DNA from: DATGIQ01 sp035295665
Lineage (GTDB): Bacteria; Planctomycetota; Planctomycetia; Gemmatales; Gemmataceae
Assembly (NCBI GenBank): GCA_035295665.1
Contig: DATGIQ010000129.1
Location: 1 to 8,156 of the forward strand
Direction: 5' to 3'
Length of the DNA stretch: 8,156 nt
A program made the translations under genes and the position numbers. Of this stretch, positions 6,163-8,156 are shown piece after piece (position 1 is the stretch's first letter; every line of letters starts with the position of its first letter). Under the pieces are notes generated by a model. The model was not told the DNA's origin. It made no database searches and saw only the letters and a program-made list of their open reading frames with translations.

Positions 6163-6229
6163 CAGCAGCGAGGAAGTGTGCCTCTTTGCGGGCACGGTCC
6201 TGGATGTCAATCCCTTCACGATGGTTCAT
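6134..6229 (-). CDS. Possible 31-aa peptide overlapping the helicase stop
   Basis: ATG 6229 overlaps the helicase TGA in an ATGA quartet (6229-6226) and the frame ends at TGA 6136-6134. The product begins MNHREGIDIQDRARKEAHFL and continues AADKRRCSFHN; it is polar, charged and probably helical. The overlap is the kind seen in translationally coupled genes, but there is no independent SD, no recognised family, and the end runs into the inverted repeat. An accidental frame, or the eroded start of a longer gene, is equally possible. Confidence 0.2.
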   Translation of the reverse strand: MNHREGIDIQDRARKEAHFLAADKRRCSFHN

Positions 6230-7536
6230 CGGCGCCGGCGTCGGCGAAAACGTCGTGATGGAGGGCGCGGACTGCCCGCGCCCAAGGGTTCCTTGCTCGA
6301 CCGGCGAGCGTTTCCGCCCTCCCGTGAAGTGTAGGGCTCCTCCTGTGGAGACTTCGAGGCTCGTCCGCCGCCAGACCGGTGGTCGGTCTTGCCCGCCCGC
6401 TCGGTCCGGGTGGTGGAGTAATCGAAGTCCGGCAGCAGCACCCGCGGCAGTCGTTGCCCGATCTGGCGCTCGATCCGCGCCAGCGACTTCTCCTCGGCGG
6501 GCGCCACGAGCACAAATGCGTCGCCTTCCGCTTCCATCCGGGCCGTGCGGCCGATGCGGTGGATGTAGTCATCCGGCACAGCCGGCACATCGAAACTGAT
6601 GACATGCGTGATGTGGTTGACATCCAGGCCCCGGGCGGCGATGTTCGTAGCCACCAGGACTTGGAAATCTCCCCGTCGGAACCCGTCCATGGCCCGGCTG
6701 CGCTGTGGCTGCGTGAGGTTGCTGTGCAGCTCGCCGACGGCGAAACCGTCGCTGGCGATCGATCGCATCAGACGCCGGGCCGACTGCTTGGTCCGCGTAA
6801 AGACGAGGACCGAAGGCATCTCCGTATGCCGCAGCAGGTACCGTAGAAGTGTCGTCTTGAGCTGCTCCGGCACGGGATAGGCCGCTTGCGTGATGCCCAC
6901 GGCCGGGGCGCTGCGCTGGCCGATCTGGACCATGAGAGGGTTACAAAGGATTTCCCGCGCTAGCCGGACAATCACGGGAGGCATGGTGGCGGAGAACAAC
7001 AGGGTCTGGCGCCGAGCGGGCAGGCGGGTGATGATCCGGCGAAGGTCCGGCAAGAAGCCCATGTCCAGCATGCGATCGGCTTCATCCAGGACGAGCATGT
7101 GCAGGTGGTCGAAGCGTGCCTGGTTCTGCCGCATATGGTCCAGCAGCCGGCCCGGCGTGGCGATCAGCACCTCGACGCCGGCCCGCAGCGCCTTTTCCTG
7201 AGGCCCCATGGCCGTACCGCCCACGAGGAGACCGGCTCTCACCGGAGTGTGGTAAGCGAGCCCCAAGAGCACATCGTCGATTTGCTGCGCCAGTTCGCGC
7301 GTGGGCGTAATGATCAGCGCCTCCGTCAAACCTCGGGGTAGACCAAGAAGCAGGTGAAGGATCGGCAGCAGAAAGGCCGCGGTCTTGCCGGTTCCTGTCT
7401 GCGCGGTGGCGATGAGGTCGCGCCCAGCCAGGATAGCCGGAATCGCTTCCGCTTGCACCGGAGTGGGCTGGGCGTAACGCATTTCGCGGCAAGCCTGTAC
7501 CAGCAACGGATGCAAACCCAAGGTCTTGAACGGCAT
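6226..7536 (-). CDS. rhlE: DEAD-box ATP-dependent RNA helicase, RhlE type, 436 aa
   Basis: All superfamily-2 DEAD-box motifs appear in order (numbering from ATG 7536): Q motif with Phe3 and TPVQ (25-28), I AQTGTGKT (45-52), Ia TPTREL (77-82), GG (106-107), Ib TPGR (127-130), II DEAD (151-154), III SAT (182-184), IV VLVFTRTK (243-250), V ATNIAARGLDV (296-306) and VI HRIGRTAR (326-333). The FKTLGLHPLL start and the spacing match the RhlE group, cytosolic ATP-driven remodellers of RNA duplexes in ribosome assembly and mRNA decay. After residue 370 comes a disordered basic tail (Ser, Arg, Gly, Pro-rich) ending in six arginines after Phe430, a likely RNA-binding extension. GGGAG (7547-7543), six bases upstream, favours ATG 7536 over a start 25 codons earlier (7611). 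No typical terminator follows the stop. Subgroup assignment is less certain than the helicase call. Confidence 0.95.
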   Translation of the reverse strand: MPFKTLGLHPLLVQACREMRYAQPTPVQAEAIPAILAGRDLIATAQTGTGKTAAFLLPILHLLLGLPRGLTEALIITPTRELAQQIDDVLLGLAYHTPVRAGLLVGGTAMGPQEKALRAGVEVLIATPGRLLDHMRQNQARFDHLHMLVLDEADRMLDMGFLPDLRRIITRLPARRQTLLFSATMPPVIVRLAREILCNPLMVQIGQRSAPAVGITQAAYPVPEQLKTTLLRYLLRHTEMPSVLVFTRTKQSARRLMRSIASDGFAVGELHSNLTQPQRSRAMDGFRRGDFQVLVATNIAARGLDVNHITHVISFDVPAVPDDYIHRIGRTARMEAEGDAFVLVAPAEEKSLARIERQIGQRLPRVLLPDFDYSTTRTERAGKTDHRSGGGRASKSPQEEPYTSREGGNARRSSKEPLGAGSPRPPSRRFRRRRRR

Positions 7537-7542
7537 CGAAAG

Positions 7543-7547
7543 CTCCC
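7543..7547 (-). promoter_or_regulatory. Ribosome binding site of the helicase gene
   Basis: GGGAG on the minus strand, with a 6-nt spacer to ATG 7536. It decides between this start and the in-frame upstream start at 7611; the 25 extra upstream residues do not belong to the conserved DEAD-box fold. Confidence 0.6.
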
Positions 7548-7650
7548 AGGGGAAAGAGATAAAAATCCCGGCAGTCTTTGTCGACGCAGACGGAAACCGT
7601 TTTGATCTCAATGATCACGGCCTGATACCTGGCCACGGTCGACGAGACGC

Positions 7651-7688
7651 AGAGGAAAAGCACGGGGCAGGCATCTGCCTGCCCCGTG
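7651..7688 (-). terminator. Rho-independent terminator of the tRNA-fMet gene
   Basis: Positions 7661-7688 form a perfect inverted repeat (13-base arms CACGGGGCAGGCA and TGCCTGCCCCGTG), effectively an 11-bp GC-rich stem with a 6-base loop. On the minus strand it is followed by CTTTTCCTCT (7660-7651), the T-rich tract. It begins 12 bases after the 3' end of the tRNA and separates it from the helicase gene, which must then have its own promoter in about 7537-7650. Confidence 0.9.
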
Positions 7689-7700
7689 GGAGTCGTGAAG

Positions 7701-7774
7701 TTGCAGGGGTAGGATTTGAACCTACGACCTCAAGGTTATGAGCCTTGCGAGCTACCGGGCTGCTCCACCCCGCG
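7701..7774 (-). tRNA. tRNA-Met(CAU), initiator type (tRNA-fMet)
   Basis: 74 bases form a complete cloverleaf: acceptor CGCGGGG/CCCTGCA with a C1·A72 mismatch, D stem GAGC/GCTC with A11:U24, anticodon loop CTCATAA with CAU, and T arm GTAGG-TTCAAAT-CCTAC; the discriminator is A73. The C1·A72 mismatch and A11:U24 are initiator hallmarks that distinguish it from elongator tRNA-Met. The 3' CCA is not encoded (A73 is followed by CTT). Oddities: a G4·U69 wobble, and the anticodon stem CAAGG/CCTTG, which gives A29:U41, G30:C40 and G31:C39, so only two of the three usual G:C pairs. It delivers formyl-methionine to the P site at initiation. No convincing -35/-10 was found upstream of 7774. Confidence 0.95.
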
Positions 7775-7843
7775 ATCTATGTAGGTGTGTTGTAACGGAA
7801 GCCCGTTCCTCCCGCCAGGGCAGTTTCCCCCCGGTCCCACGTA

Positions 7844-7951
7844 GTCGAGCAGTGCCGCCAGGCCGGGGCTCAGGAGCACCTGCTGAAGCCGGTCTACCCC
7901 GAGGACCTACTCCGCCTGCTTCAGCGTCATCACTGCGGCCCGGCGGCCTGA
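7844..7951 (+). pseudogene. Response-regulator receiver domain relic, C-terminal end
   Basis: The frame reads VEQCRQAGAQEHLLKPVYPE followed by DLLRLLQRHHCGPAA and stops at TGA 7949-7951. The order AGA-EHLLKPV-P-DLLRLL is the end of a CheY-like receiver domain, with the conserved Lys-Pro of the strand-5/loop region and helix 5. The phosphorylated Asp and the rest of the fold are missing: upstream bases do not continue the domain, and the tRNA gene begins 70 bases away on the other strand. It is most likely the remnant of a hybrid kinase or regulator gene. A chance match cannot be fully excluded because only about 35 residues remain. Confidence 0.55.
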
Positions 7952-8092
7952 CCGGCGGCACCGCGTTTGCCGCCATGACCTACCAAGGGCCGCCTCACGA
8001 CGCGGGGCGGCCGAGGTCCCGCCGGCCGGACGCGTCGGCCGTCTGTCCAAGGGGCCGTCCAGCCCACCTCGAGTGGGCAAGGGGTAGCCGCC
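7952..8092. other. Very GC-rich spacer before the right-edge gene
   Basis: No gene seen. GACGCG (7999-8004) and CGCGTC (8031-8036) are complementary and enclose GGCGG/CCGCC, giving a possible GC-rich hairpin. Long open frames through this region on both strands reflect the GC content rather than coding. Confidence 0.35.
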
Positions 8093-8156
8093 GTGTCCGA
8101 CGACTTGGAGCTGGCGGTCAGGCACTTTTGTGAAGAGCTGAAGCGAGAGCGGTACA
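8093..8156 (+). CDS. Possible start of a gene running off the right edge
   Basis: A GTG start at 8093 is preceded by AAGGGG (8079-8084) with an 8-base spacer. Twenty-one codons are present, reading (M)SDDLELAVRHFCEELKRER followed by Tyr: an acidic, helical N-terminus of natural composition. It is too short to identify. An alternative frame covering the same bases (ending 8133) is Arg/Gly/Pro-rich and unlikely. Confidence 0.42.
   Translation, partial: MSDDLELAVRHFCEELKRERY

Noticed and set aside
7526..7741. Plus-strand frame ending GVGFEPTTSRL
   Set aside because: This ending is the translation of the antisense strand of the tRNA gene, a well-known false protein.
7738..8133. 131-aa plus frame at the right end
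   Set aside because: It starts inside the tRNA, is rich in Arg, Pro and Gly, and is out of frame with both the receiver relic and the better SD-supported GTG start.

Overview
The window looks like a gene-poor chromosomal stretch of a planctomycete, probably a Gemmata-type relative. This is inferred from the sulfatase-modifying-factor-like C-terminus at the left edge, the row of short unrecognised proteins with clear Shine-Dalgarno (SD) sites, and the long non-coding stretches holding gene relics. No rRNA or other phylogenetic marker is present to prove it. I see no CRISPR array, no intact insertion sequence and no origin.

Layout. 1-360 (+) is the end of a formylglycine-generating-enzyme (FGE/SUMF1)-like protein. 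361-1883 is about 1.5 kb without an intact gene; it contains, on the minus strand, a decayed 5' piece of an ABC-F ATPase gene (1241-1430), recognisable by its Walker A motif. From 1884 to 5130 (+) comes a loose series of small genes without recognised domains: 170 aa (1884), 99 aa (3018), a 74-aa possible zinc-binding protein (3502), 111 aa (4359), a 25-aa extremely basic peptide (4699) and 64 aa (4936). A doubtful 203-aa frame (3751-4362) lies among them. Non-coding DNA with weak coding relics fills the gaps. 5342-5962 (+) is a class I SAM-dependent methyltransferase.

The methyltransferase converges on a minus-strand RhlE-type DEAD-box RNA helicase (7536-6226). The gap between them holds a nested inverted repeat (6095-6162) and a tiny frame overlapping the helicase stop. 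Upstream of the helicase on the same strand is an initiator-type tRNA-fMet (7774-7701), closed by a strong rho-independent terminator (7688-7651). The tRNA is unusual in having A29:U41 in place of the first of the three G:C pairs typical of initiator anticodon stems. At the right edge are a fragment of a response-regulator receiver domain (7844-7951, +) and the possible start of a new gene (8093, GTG, +).

The genes do not form an evident pathway. The closest functional grouping is translation and RNA: initiator tRNA, DEAD-box helicase, and possibly the 25-aa basic peptide, which is compositionally like the smallest RNA- or ribosome-binding proteins. The most interesting items are the tRNA variant, the 25-aa coupled mini-gene, the cluster of small unrecognised genes, the ABC-F relic and the inverted repeat between the convergent genes.
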